Source of the DNA: Verrucomicrobia bacterium UBA3063
GTDB lineage: Bacteria; Verrucomicrobiota; Verrucomicrobiia; Methylacidiphilales; Verrucolacustridaceae
Direction: 5' to 3'
DNA: 12,512 nucleotides
Assembly: GCA_002366885.1 (NCBI GenBank)
Contig: DFCD01000041.1
Span: forward strand, 10,431 to 22,942
A program made the translations under genes and the position numbers. The notes beneath the pieces are model-generated. The model ran no database searches. It was not told the DNA's origin and saw nothing but the letters and a program-made list of their open reading frames with translations. Below are positions 1 to 6,211 of the stretch, in pieces (position 1 is the stretch's first letter; every line of letters starts with the position of its first letter).

Positions 1-372
1 TCCGGGATGAGCGATGCGGCGGTGGACAACCAGATTATCAGGACCCAGGAGGCCATCGCGCGGGCCACCGGGGTTACCCCTGTCTGGTTTCGCCCTCCCT
101 ATGGCGCGTTTCGGCGGGACCAGGGGCCTCTTGCCTCCAAACACGGGTTGGGCGTTGCCTACTGGTCGGTCGATCCCAAGGACTGGGCGCAACCCGGAAG
201 CTCGGTCATCGCCCAAAGGGTCCTCGCCGCAAGCCAACCTGGCTCCATCATCCTGCTCCACGACCTACACCCGCAGACCGCGGAGGCTGTACCCGCCATT
301 TTTGACGGCTTGATCAGCCGCGCTTACGCCACCGCACCCTTTCATAGCTTCGTCGGATCCCCTTACGCCTAG
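1..372 (+). CDS. Polysaccharide deacetylase (NodB family), C-terminal part; 5' end outside window
   Basis: The open frame enters from the left edge, so the start and the N-terminal half are missing; 123 codons remain before the TAG stop. What is visible is the C-terminal half of a NodB-type deacetylase domain: the arginine-containing motif RPPYG (about residues 31-35 of the visible part), then WSVDPKDW, which fits the Asp/Trp motif lining the active-site groove, then LLHD with the histidine of the last motif. The metal-binding Asp-Asp and His-x-x-x-His motifs would lie upstream of the window. The family removes N- or O-acetyl groups from peptidoglycan, chitin-like glycans or exported polysaccharides, usually outside the cytoplasm. 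The substrate cannot be told from this fragment, and a signal peptide cannot be judged. It converges on the minus-strand gene series. An ATG at 7 lies in frame but is almost certainly internal. Confidence 0.88.
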   Translation, partial: SGMSDAAVDNQIIRTQEAIARATGVTPVWFRPPYGAFRRDQGPLASKHGLGVAYWSVDPKDWAQPGSSVIAQRVLAASQPGSIILLHDLHPQTAEAVPAIFDGLISRAYATAPFHSFVGSPYA

Positions 373-463
373 TTCAGTCTGTGTTTGGGTTGAGATTTGG
401 GTTTGGATCGATCCCCTGTCCCTCGGCTTGCAGCTCGCAGTTTCCCTAAACATAAACGTAAGC

Positions 464-497
464 CCAAGCGGCGGGAGGTTCCGCCCAGTCTGCTTGG
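464..497 (-). terminator. Possible hairpin terminator after the GlmU-like gene
   Basis: Two nested inverted repeats sit 2 nt past the TGA stop of the minus-strand gene. The outer arms are CCAAGC (464-469) and GCTTGG (492-497). The inner arms are GGCGG-g-A (470-476) and TCCGCC (480-485) around a GGT loop. The six extra bases 486-491 form an asymmetric bulge. On the minus strand the stem is followed by a moderately T-rich run (about 446-460), not a clean T tract. It would close the eight-gene minus-strand series and shield it from the converging deacetylase gene. The rest of 373-463 holds only a 10-bp palindrome (405-414) and two TTTGGGTT copies (384-391, 396-403), with no evident function. Confidence 0.4.
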
Positions 498-499
498 AA

Positions 500-1135
500 T
501 CATCCCTCCTTACCTCGCCCACCCGACCAGATCGTCCCCGGCAAGATTCTTGCACCCTTTGCTATGAGGCTTCCCGGGTTGATCACCGCATTGCAACCAA
601 CCGAGGACTTGTCCCCCACCATGGCGCCGAACTTGCGCAGTCCGGTTTCCACCTTACTGCCCGCCAACCGCACCCGGATGACCTGGCCATCCAGGCGATA
701 GTTGGAAAGAATCACCCCCGCCCCGAGATTCACGTCTCGCCCGACCACGGAGTCACCCACATAACTGAAGTGGGAAACATGGGCGCCGGAAAGCAAGATA
801 CAGTTTTTAAACTCGCAACTGTTTCCCAGAACACAGCCATCCCCGGCAATCACATTCTCGCGGATATAGGCTCCGTGCCGAACCTCGCAGTTCTTCCCGA
901 TCCAGGCGGGACCCCGGATGTACACCCCAGGCTCAACGATCGTGCCCTCCCCGAGATGAACATCCTCCCCAATGACCGGCGAGCCGATGAGCTTGGCCTT
1001 GGAACCGTTTCTCAGGTTTTTCTTCAAGTAATCATGGATTCTGGGAAGAACCTCCCAGGCATGGGTGACCCCGGCAAACAACTCCTCGTGATTCTGTCCC
1101 TTGAGGTCGAAAAAATCGGCCAGTGCCGTATTCAC
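500..1135 (-). CDS. GlmU-like left-handed beta-helix (hexapeptide repeat) protein
   Basis: This 211-residue protein consists of a short helical N-terminus (1-45, with HEELF and a Lys/Arg-rich stretch) followed by hexapeptide repeats typical of the left-handed beta-helix acyltransferase fold (about 49-203: IGSPVIGEDVHLGEG, IGKNCEVRHGAYI, VGRDVNLGAG, VGDKSSVGCNAVI). The segment SHFSYVGDS (121-129) lines up with the GlmU segment that carries its catalytic histidine, making His122 the likely counterpart. LGAGVILSNYRLDG (137-150) resembles the GlmU region that precedes its acetyl-CoA site. The N-terminal nucleotidyltransferase domain of GlmU is absent. It may acetylate a sugar phosphate or another small substrate, but the substrate is not shown. 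The start is a GTG 31 nt after the hemL stop, behind a weak AGGGTGG; the frame stays open further upstream but only inside hemL. It is the last gene of the minus-strand series. The fold assignment is firm, the exact function is not. Confidence 0.8.
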   Translation of the reverse strand: MNTALADFFDLKGQNHEELFAGVTHAWEVLPRIHDYLKKNLRNGSKAKLIGSPVIGEDVHLGEGTIVEPGVYIRGPAWIGKNCEVRHGAYIRENVIAGDGCVLGNSCEFKNCILLSGAHVSHFSYVGDSVVGRDVNLGAGVILSNYRLDGQVIRVRLAGSKVETGLRKFGAMVGDKSSVGCNAVINPGSLIAKGARILPGTIWSGGRGKEG

Positions 1136-1166
1136 AGGTCCACCCTGCCCAGAACAAGTCTTCTTC

Positions 1167-2465
1167 TCAAGCCTGCCGAACAGCCACCCGTAACGCCTTC
1201 CTGGTGATTTCCAGTTCCCTTTGCCCGTGAACCGCCGAGACAAAACAGGTCTCAAACTGGGAGGGAGGGAAATAAACACCTTTTCCAAGAAGCCCGTGAA
1301 ACAGCCGAGCATACCTCCCCGTGTCGCACAGTCGGGCCGCCTCAAGGTTTCGGACCGGCACGCCGTCAGCACGGCAGAACAGGCAAAACATCGAGCCAAT
1401 CCGGACAAAGGGATCCTTCCATCCCGCGGAACCAAGTTCCTCCCGGAACATCTTTTCCAGGACGGCACCGGCCCGATCCAGCTCACGGTAAATATTGCCT
1501 TCCCCTAGCTTCTTTAATTGCGCCAGGCCTGCCGCCATAGCCATCGGGTTCCCCGAGAGCGTGCCGGCCTGATAGACGGGCCCATCGGGCGCAAGATGAT
1601 CCATTACCTCAGCGCGCCCGCCGAAGGCTCCCACCGGAAGCCCTCCTCCGATCACCTTGCCAAATGCGCTCAAATCAGGCCGGACCCCCAGGATTTGTTG
1701 TGCTCCTCCCGGCGCCAGGCGAAATCCGGTCATCACCTCATCAAAAATCAACAGGCTCCCGTGTTTGGTTGTCAGCTCCCTGAGTTTTTCCAGGTAACCC
1801 GGGACCGGCAGGATCAGGCCGGCATTGGCTGGAATCGGTTCCAACAAGACCGCGGCAATCTCCGCCCCCCGCTGGGCAAACAGCCTCTCGGCAGCTCCAG
1901 GATTGTTGAAAGGCAGCACATGGGTGTCCTCCACTGCCCCCGGGGTAACCCCCGCGCTATCCGGTTTTCCCAGAGTCAGGGCCCCGGAACCTGCAGCCAC
2001 CAGCAACGCATCGGAATGGCCGTGGTAACAACCGGAAAACTTCACCATTCCGTTCCGCCCGGTAAATCCCCTGGCCAACCTCAGGCAGGACATCGTCGCC
2101 TCGGTGCCACTATTGCAAAAACGGACCTTTTCCACGCTAGGAACCATCCGACAAATCAAACGCGAAAGCTCCACTTCCCCCTCATGTGGCGTTCCGAAAC
2201 TGAGCCCCTTTTCCGCGGCCTTCTGCACCGCCTTCGTGACCGCCGGGTGTGCATGCCCCAAAATGGCCGGTCCCCAGCTGCCCACATAGTCCACATAATT
2301 CTTTCCATCGGCGTCCCGAAGGTAGGCCCCTTTTGCGGAAACCATAAAAACAGGCGTGCCCCCCACGGCCCGGAATGCGCGCACGGGGGAATGCACGCCC
2401 CCCGGCGTCACTTTTTTCGCCCGCTCAAACAACCTTCCGGATTTTTTGCCACCACCCAAGGACAT
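1167..2465 (-). CDS. hemL: Glutamate-1-semialdehyde 2,1-aminomutase
   Basis: HemL converts glutamate-1-semialdehyde to 5-aminolevulinate with pyridoxal phosphate in the cytoplasm, the last step of the C5 route into heme and other tetrapyrroles. The 432-residue product has the usual family length. Visible family signatures are the N-terminal PGGVHSPVRAF (21-31), the cofactor phosphate-binding NSGTEA (118-123), CYHGHSD (146-152), the cofactor aspartate in LIFDEVMTGFR (239-249), and the Schiff-base lysine Lys270 in FGKVIGGGLPVGAFGG, close to Lys265 of the E. coli enzyme. The ATG start is well supported, because an in-frame TAG lies only four codons upstream and the family motif follows soon after. 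The purine-rich GGATACGAGG just before the ATG is a likely if very close ribosome binding site. It lies 59 nt after recG and 31 nt before the GlmU-like gene. No hemA is in the window. Confidence 0.97.
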   Translation of the reverse strand: MSLGGGKKSGRLFERAKKVTPGGVHSPVRAFRAVGGTPVFMVSAKGAYLRDADGKNYVDYVGSWGPAILGHAHPAVTKAVQKAAEKGLSFGTPHEGEVELSRLICRMVPSVEKVRFCNSGTEATMSCLRLARGFTGRNGMVKFSGCYHGHSDALLVAAGSGALTLGKPDSAGVTPGAVEDTHVLPFNNPGAAERLFAQRGAEIAAVLLEPIPANAGLILPVPGYLEKLRELTTKHGSLLIFDEVMTGFRLAPGGAQQILGVRPDLSAFGKVIGGGLPVGAFGGRAEVMDHLAPDGPVYQAGTLSGNPMAMAAGLAQLKKLGEGNIYRELDRAGAVLEKMFREELGSAGWKDPFVRIGSMFCLFCRADGVPVRNLEAARLCDTGRYARLFHGLLGKGVYFPPSQFETCFVSAVHGQRELEITRKALRVAVRQA

Positions 2466-2524
2466 CCTCGTATCCTAACCCTTCCATCGCCCAAACGTCA
2501 TCGTAAACATAAGCCAAAGTCCCC

Positions 2525-4576
2525 CTAGTTCGTCGCGACGTCCTCCCTGGCATGCTTCTCGGCTTCCACCAAACCGCTCCACCGCCTCCAATCACCCTTT
2601 ATCAGATCCCCTGCATCCTGCTGGGCTGCCCGCAGCAGGGGGAGATCCTCCGGAAGCCTGGCAAACCGGAAACGGGGAATCCCGCTTTGGTCTTCACCCA
2701 GGATATCTCCCGGGCCGCGCAACCGGTAATCCTCCTCCGCAATTTTGAAGCCGTCCCGGTTTAGCGCCAGGAATTCCAGCCTCTGCCTGGCGACCTGGCC
2801 TCCCGATCTTTGAATCAGGACACAGTTTCCATTTCTCCCTCCCCGGCCGATCCGGCCGCGAAGCTGATGCAACTGGGACAATCCCAGCCGGTCGGCATGG
2901 TCGATCACCATCCAGTTCGCCTCCGGCACATCCACCCCAACCTCGACCACCGTCGTCGCCACGAGCACGGCGACCGTCCCTTTCCGGAATTTTTCCAAAA
3001 TCGCGGTCTTCTCCTCCTCTTTCTGCCTGCCATGCAACAAGGCCACCCCCGCCTTGCCGATCACTTTTGACAATTGTTCGTAGGTCCGCTTGACGGATGC
3101 CTCCTCGGCCGGATTCACCACCTCCTCGCCCAGCCGCGGAACAACCACATAGACACGGTCGCCTGCATCCACCCGTTCCCGAAGATGAGCCCAAATCTTC
3201 TCGGTCGCGGTTCCATCCCGGACATGCGTCCTTACCTCGCCCCTCCCGGGCGGCATTTCCCGGATAAGGGAAACATCAAGATCTCCGTGTAGCAACAAAT
3301 CATAGGTCCTCGGGATCGGTGTCGCCGTGAGCACCAGCAGGTCAGGGCGCTCCCCCTTGGCAAGGAATGCCGCCCTCTGCCTCACCCCGAATCTCTGTTG
3401 CTCATCGATCACACATAGGGAAAGGCGGGATAGCCGTGTCTTTTCTGCAAAAAGCGCATGGGTGCCCACAGTGATCCGGGGAAACAGGCCTACCGGCCCC
3501 GGCTTGGCATCCGAGGTCCACGTCACCACCTCAAGAACTCCCCGGGGAAGCAATTTCCGCAACGAGGCCGCATGCTGCTCCACCAGGAGAGTGGTCGGCG
3601 CCATCAGCGCCACATGCGTGCCGCGCTCCAGCCCGCGCAACAAGGCATGGGCCGCCACCAGCGTCTTACCCGACCCCACATCCCCCTGAAGAAGGCGATG
3701 CATCGGCCGGTTGAGTGCCAAATCTTCGTCAATCTCACCGCATACCCGCTCTTGGTCTGCCGTCATCGGCCATGGAAGCGACTTTCTCCAAGCCTCCACC
3801 AGATCCCGTGCTTTTCCGGCCCGCTCCACCCGGATGGCCTCGCGAGCAGCTCTCCTCACCCGAAGCGTAAACTGCATTCCCAATAGCTCCTCATGGGCCA
3901 GACTTCTTCGCGCGATCTCCACCTCCCGCAAAGACCCCGGAAAATGGAGGGTCCTCCATGCCTGGGATCGGGTCGGCATTCCTGTTAGGCCCGGAAATCC
4001 TTCCTCCAAGGTCGGCCAGAATTCCTTCAAATAATGATAAAGAACCGAACGCACGCGCCGCTGGCTTACCCCCTCCGTCAAAGGATAAACGGGAACCACG
4101 CGGTCTAAATGAATCCCCTCCTCCTTCCCCTCTTCCACCGTCTCCGTTTCCGGATGGGCAAAGACAAAAACGCCCTTTTTTTCCTCCGCCCGGCCAAAAA
4201 CCGCCACCCGCTTCCCCTCGGGGAAGGCCCGAGCCATGAAAGGAAGGTTGTAAAAGACCAGCCGGACCAAGCCGCCCATGTTGCCGGCGACTTCCACATC
4301 CACCTCCACCATGCACCTGCGCCCCCGCCAACGGTTCAGTTTGGATCTTGTGACCGTTCCCTGGAAATTTACCGGCCCCTCCGGCAATCCTTGCGAGGGA
4401 TGCCACCCTCCCTGCCGGTCTTCATGTCTCCTCGGCAGATAGCCGGCCAATTGCTCCGGGCCGGACAACCCAAGCCTCTCCGCGAGGCTCTCCGCCGCCT
4501 TCCGTATGCGGTTCTGTTCCGGGCTCAACGCCAGTCGACCATCCGCCACCGGGGTGCGTCCGTGTACTCGTCCCAT
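2525..4576 (-). CDS. recG: ATP-dependent DNA helicase RecG
   Basis: RecG reverses stalled replication forks and moves branched DNA such as Holliday junctions. The 683-residue product matches the usual length. In order it has the N-terminal wedge/OB region (about 20-170), Walker A GDVGSGKT (298-305), MAPTTLLVEQH (325-335), the Walker B box DEQQRFGV (391-398), TATPIPRT (417-424), the C-terminal helicase motifs VVEVGVDVP (543-551) and QLRGRIGRG (571-579), and the RecG C-terminal segment with RLRGPGDILG (618-627). Two oddities are visible: DEQQ where the family usually reads DEQH, and a shorter stretch between ELL-type motif Ia and VGTHAL (about 345-374). The start is uncertain. The ATG at 4576 overlaps recJ by 52 nt with only a weak binding site; a TTG at 4528 would give 667 residues and a 4-nt TTGA overlap with the recJ stop. 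Conserved sequence begins after both. Confidence 0.96.
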   Translation of the reverse strand: MGRVHGRTPVADGRLALSPEQNRIRKAAESLAERLGLSGPEQLAGYLPRRHEDRQGGWHPSQGLPEGPVNFQGTVTRSKLNRWRGRRCMVEVDVEVAGNMGGLVRLVFYNLPFMARAFPEGKRVAVFGRAEEKKGVFVFAHPETETVEEGKEEGIHLDRVVPVYPLTEGVSQRRVRSVLYHYLKEFWPTLEEGFPGLTGMPTRSQAWRTLHFPGSLREVEIARRSLAHEELLGMQFTLRVRRAAREAIRVERAGKARDLVEAWRKSLPWPMTADQERVCGEIDEDLALNRPMHRLLQGDVGSGKTLVAAHALLRGLERGTHVALMAPTTLLVEQHAASLRKLLPRGVLEVVTWTSDAKPGPVGLFPRITVGTHALFAEKTRLSRLSLCVIDEQQRFGVRQRAAFLAKGERPDLLVLTATPIPRTYDLLLHGDLDVSLIREMPPGRGEVRTHVRDGTATEKIWAHLRERVDAGDRVYVVVPRLGEEVVNPAEEASVKRTYEQLSKVIGKAGVALLHGRQKEEEKTAILEKFRKGTVAVLVATTVVEVGVDVPEANWMVIDHADRLGLSQLHQLRGRIGRGGRNGNCVLIQRSGGQVARQRLEFLALNRDGFKIAEEDYRLRGPGDILGEDQSGIPRFRFARLPEDLPLLRAAQQDAGDLIKGDWRRWSGLVEAEKHAREDVATN

Positions 4577-6165
4577 TCCCAGGATCCCGCCAAGTCGAAC
4601 GTCGGCCGGTCCGGCGGGCGCCGGGCAAAATCAAAACCCACCACCTCAAACTTACGCTCCCCCGCTTGGGCCCGGAATTTCAGGTGGCGTTCCGCAAAGA
4701 CTTTCGGCGCACTGACCATGGTCACGCCGTCCAACTGAAAAACCGGCTCGGGATTTCCTTTCCCGAACGGAGCCAGATCCCCCACTGCCCGCGCCATTTC
4801 CGGTGTCAGGTGCTCCGGCAGCAGAGACATTTCTATGGAAAGGCTCTTCTCAAAAACCTCCGGCCTCACGCTTTTTTCCAGCCATGCCACCAGGATCTTT
4901 CTGAATTCCGCCACCCGGTCCGCCTCGATCGTGATTCCCGCTGCCCCCTCATGCCCCCCGAATCCCTTGAGGCACGGCGCGCAGGCGCGCAAGGCATCCA
5001 TCAGGGACACTCCGGGCAGGCCACGACCGCTCCCCTTGCCCGCCCCCTCTTCCAGCGCGATGACAAAACTCGGCCTGTGATATTTCCGAACCAGCCTTGC
5101 CGCCACAATCCCGACAACCCCCGGGTGCCAGCGGTCGCTTGCCGCCACCAGCCCCAGTCCATCGGGAGATTCCCCGATCTCGGCCTCCGCCTCCCCCAAG
5201 ACCATCGCCTCCAACTCCTGACGCTTCCGGTTTTGCAAATCCAGTTCCCTGGCCAGTTTGGCTGTTTCTCCCGGATCACGGCTCAGCAGGAGGTTCAACC
5301 CCGCCGAGGCCTCCCCCACGCGACCCCCGGCGTTGATTCTCGGGCCAAGCTGGAACCCCAGCGTGAAGGTTGTCGGTGTCCTTACTCCGCCCCCGCTCAC
5401 CTCCATCAACCTCCGCAACCCCGGATGCACGGTCTGGACCAGTCGCCGCAACCCCTCCCGGACAAAAATGCGGTTATCCTTTTCTAGGGGGACAAGGTCG
5501 GCCACCGTGGCCAATGCGACCAAATCCAGCACCGTGCGCAGGTCGAACTGCCTCCCGCCCTCTGCCTTGAGGTAAGCGTGACACAGCTTGAACACCAGTC
5601 CCGCTGTGCAGAGATGATGATGCGAGGAGCCCAACTGGGGATTCACCAAGGCGTCGCTTTTGGCGACTTCTCCCACCTGATGATGGTCCACGATGAGCAC
5701 ATCTATGCCGCCCGCTTTGGCGCTGGCCACCTCCGCCCGACTGTTGGTGCCGCAGTCCAGGACGATCAAAAGGTTGGGTTTCAGCCCGGTTTGCAGACAC
5801 CGCTCCAGTGCCGGGGCGGTCAGGCCGTACCCCTCCTTTTTCCTGTCCGGCATGAAATGACGGATGGCTCCAGCTCCCATGGAATCCAAGAACAACCGCA
5901 AAATGCTGGCGCTGGTGATCCCGTCCACGTCGTAATCGGAGTAAATCACCATGGCACTCCCGGTTTTCAGGTGGCGCTTGAGGAGTTGCACAGCACCCGG
6001 CATTCCGGGAATCTCCTCGGGAGCAGTGAGATGCGCCAATTTGGGCTGAAGAAAAGCCTCCCGCTCCGCCCCCGGGGAGAGCCCGCGGCGACCCAGGATC
6101 CTTTCGATCAGTTGATCGGGAGCCTGCCCTGACTCCGCCCGGCCTGGATTTCCGACCCAACGCAT
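4525..6165 (-). CDS. recJ: Single-stranded-DNA-specific exonuclease RecJ
   Basis: RecJ is the 5'-to-3' single-strand DNA exonuclease of recombination and mismatch repair, of the DHH phosphoesterase superfamily with bound manganese. The 546-residue product carries the metal-binding motifs in order: SDYDVDG (76-82), LDCGT (136-140) and VDHH (159-162), followed by LATVADLVPL (218-227) and GPRINAGGRVGEAS (274-287). The C-terminal DHHA1 part has SGRGLPG (379-385) and GFGGHEGAAG (401-410), and the OB-like tail ends normally with a MVDWR motif. The protein therefore looks complete and active. The start ATG is preceded directly by TAAGG, which is also one arm of a small hairpin. Two stem-loops separate it from secDF, so it may open a second transcription unit with recG, hemL and the GlmU-like gene. 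Confidence 0.96.
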   Translation of the reverse strand: MRWVGNPGRAESGQAPDQLIERILGRRGLSPGAEREAFLQPKLAHLTAPEEIPGMPGAVQLLKRHLKTGSAMVIYSDYDVDGITSASILRLFLDSMGAGAIRHFMPDRKKEGYGLTAPALERCLQTGLKPNLLIVLDCGTNSRAEVASAKAGGIDVLIVDHHQVGEVAKSDALVNPQLGSSHHHLCTAGLVFKLCHAYLKAEGGRQFDLRTVLDLVALATVADLVPLEKDNRIFVREGLRRLVQTVHPGLRRLMEVSGGGVRTPTTFTLGFQLGPRINAGGRVGEASAGLNLLLSRDPGETAKLARELDLQNRKRQELEAMVLGEAEAEIGESPDGLGLVAASDRWHPGVVGIVAARLVRKYHRPSFVIALEEGAGKGSGRGLPGVSLMDALRACAPCLKGFGGHEGAAGITIEADRVAEFRKILVAWLEKSVRPEVFEKSLSIEMSLLPEHLTPEMARAVGDLAPFGKGNPEPVFQLDGVTMVSAPKVFAERHLKFRAQAGERKFEVVGFDFARRPPDRPTFDLAGSWEWDEYTDAPRWRMVDWR

Positions 6166-6180
6166 CCTTACGGAATAAGG
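6166..6180 (-). promoter_or_regulatory. Small hairpin at the recJ ribosome binding site
   Basis: A perfect 5-bp inverted repeat, CCTTA and TAAGG around a 5-nt loop, ends exactly at the base before the recJ ATG. On the minus-strand transcript the 3' arm is TAAGG, the only Shine-Dalgarno-like sequence for recJ. If the stem forms, it would cover that site; it also uses the T-rich tail of the preceding larger hairpin, so the two elements share bases. The stem is short and AT-containing, so its stability in the cell is doubtful. Confidence 0.3.
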
Positions 6181-6183
6181 AAA

Positions 6184-6202
6184 GGCTTGCGACCCGCAAG
6201 CC
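6184..6202 (-). terminator. Probable Rho-independent terminator after secDF
   Basis: A perfect 8-bp GC-rich inverted repeat, GGCTTGCG and CGCAAGCC, encloses a 3-nt loop. On the minus strand it lies 9 nt past the TAA stop of secDF and is followed immediately by TTTCCTTATT. That is the form of an intrinsic terminator with an interrupted T tract. It would end the kinase-tgt-yajC-secDF transcript wholly or partly, and recJ starts 18 nt later. Because recJ has no room for a separate promoter after the hairpin, either some transcripts read through or recJ is transcribed from a promoter inside the secDF 3' end. Confidence 0.6.
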
Positions 6203-6211
6203 GTTCCCGAC

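Noticed and set aside
384..414. Two TTTGGGTT copies and the palindrome GGATCGATCC after the deacetylase gene as a terminator
   Set aside because: The palindrome has no loop and no T tract follows, so it does not make a credible terminator.
428..1207. A 259-codon plus-strand open frame opposite the GlmU-like gene
   Set aside because: It covers the beta-helix gene in antisense, has no recognisable motif, and its length follows from repeat-rich GC codons on the other strand.
1136..1486. N-terminal extension of the GlmU-like protein into hemL
   Set aside because: The extra residues are the shifted-frame reading of hemL and are not repeat-like; the GTG after the hemL stop gives a coherent protein.
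1518..2528. A 336-codon plus-strand open frame opposite hemL
   Set aside because: It is fully antisense to an intact, strongly recognisable hemL, its product is rich in His, Pro and Arg with no family motif, and such frames arise from GC-rich codons read on the other strand.
4666..5487. A 273-codon plus-strand open frame opposite recJ
   Set aside because: The recJ frame on the minus strand carries every family motif here; this product is Pro-, His- and Arg-rich and resembles other shadow frames.
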